NCBI GenBank assembly: GCA_014904985.1
Contig: MU128957.1
Coordinates: 109,213 to 173,212, forward strand
Direction: 5' to 3'
Length of the DNA stretch: 64,000 bases
From: Hydnum rufescens UP504
Taxonomy: Eukaryota > Basidiomycota > Agaricomycetes > Cantharellales > Hydnaceae
The position numbers and the translations under genes were made by a program. The notes under the pieces are model-generated. The model had not been told where the DNA came from and searched no databases. It worked only from the letters and a program-made list of their open reading frames with translations. This document shows, piece by piece, positions 63,429 to 64,000 of the stretch. Each line of letters starts with the position of its first letter. Position 1 is the stretch's first letter.

Positions 63429-64000
63429 TTACTTTTTCAACAATCTACTTAGGATTTCGACGATCTTATCTCCGATTTCGACGGTACTTGCTTCACCACC
63501 GAGATCCTTGGTCCGCATGTAGAAACCACCCTGATTCTGGTCGTCCAGGACGATCCTTACTGCGTTTTCAATTGCGACGGCTTGATCTCCCATTCCAAGG
63601 GAATATCGGAGAAGCATGGCCACACTAAGGATGGTCCCGATGGGATTTGCGATGCCCTTACCGGCGATGTCGGGGGCGGAACCATGAATGGGTTCGTACA
63701 AACCTGCGCATGGCTGCGAGGGCGAAGGGAATCCTGCTAGAGATGCAGATGGGAGGAGTCCTAGGGACCCTGGAATAACGCTACTCTCGTCTGATAGGCT
63801 TCGACCCTCGACCATTAGCATACTAGAGAAACCATGAGGCACTACAACTTACATGTCTCCAAAAAGATTCTCTGTTAAAACGACGCCGTTGAGTTTTCGA
63901 GGCGATGCCACGATAAGCATGGCTGCCGAGTCGACCAAATGATGATCCAATTGGACAGACGGGAACTCTTCCCTGATCGTCTCGGTCACTATCTTGCGCC
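63429..64000 (-). CDS. LEU2: 3-isopropylmalate dehydrogenase, 3' part
   Basis: Leucine synthesis enzyme that oxidises and decarboxylates 3-isopropylmalate with NAD. The last two exons are visible: [20 protein letters not shown] and [11 protein letters not shown], joined over an intron to [20 protein letters not shown], then [20 protein letters not shown] with the substrate/NAD binding loop, and the stop at 63429. [14 protein letters not shown] needs the acceptor near 63797 (after GTCGAAG), not the nearer AG, which would give a shifted reading. The gene runs off the right edge, so the 5' half is missing here. Confidence 0.95.

Overview
This window is nuclear DNA of a filamentous basidiomycete, most likely an Agaricomycete. 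The grounds are very intron-rich genes with introns of about 50-65 bases, an ERMES subunit, fungal-only families (Uds1, DUF6534, DUF7918, DUF3669) and a fungal 3-isopropylmalate dehydrogenase. I cannot fix the genus from sequence alone. No virus, bacterial operon, CRISPR array or rRNA is visible.

Layout. 1-8.2 kb is gene-poor and holds two diverged copies of one block, each with a broken DUF6534-type membrane protein gene; the second copy has lost about 1.3 kb and gained two short inverted-repeat elements. 9.4-24.0 kb is a dense core: MARVEL-type membrane protein (-), Uds1-domain coiled-coil protein (-), MDM34 (+), virilizer-type m6A-complex subunit (-) and the DRG1/RBG1 GTPase (+). 24-29.6 kb is sparse, with simple repeats and one small disordered protein. 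A secreted subtilisin-like protease lies at 29.6-31.4 kb. 34-40.5 kb is a direct duplication carrying two apparently intact DUF7918 genes, with a young 1.37-kb inverted duplication between them. A damaged kinase-like gene and an uncertain small gene follow. 44.5-64 kb is a second dense core: MDR-type oxidoreductase with a long disordered head (+), NUG1 ribosome-assembly GTPase (+), an intron-containing tRNA-Arg(UCU) (+), synaptojanin-type phosphoinositide phosphatase (-), SF3a60/Prp9 (+), a DUF3669 protein (-), SF3b14/SF3B6 (-), haspin kinase (-) and the 3' end of LEU2 (-).

The core genes are conserved housekeeping functions (mRNA splicing and methylation, translation and ribosome assembly, ER-mitochondria contact, phosphoinositide turnover, mitosis, leucine synthesis), not one pathway. 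Several are head-to-head with only 93-241 bases between start codons. I found no convincing new multi-gene system. The most unusual signals are in gene structure: an RBG1 gene with exons of 7, 14, 8, 23 and 18 bases, four inferred GC-AG introns in two genes, and the nested duplications at 34-40.5 kb. A recurring need for one extra base to keep conserved frames (RBG1 excepted) suggests either single-base assembly deletions or real decay; this affects several gene models below.

All exon boundaries were worked out by eye from conserved protein motifs and GT/GC-AG signals.
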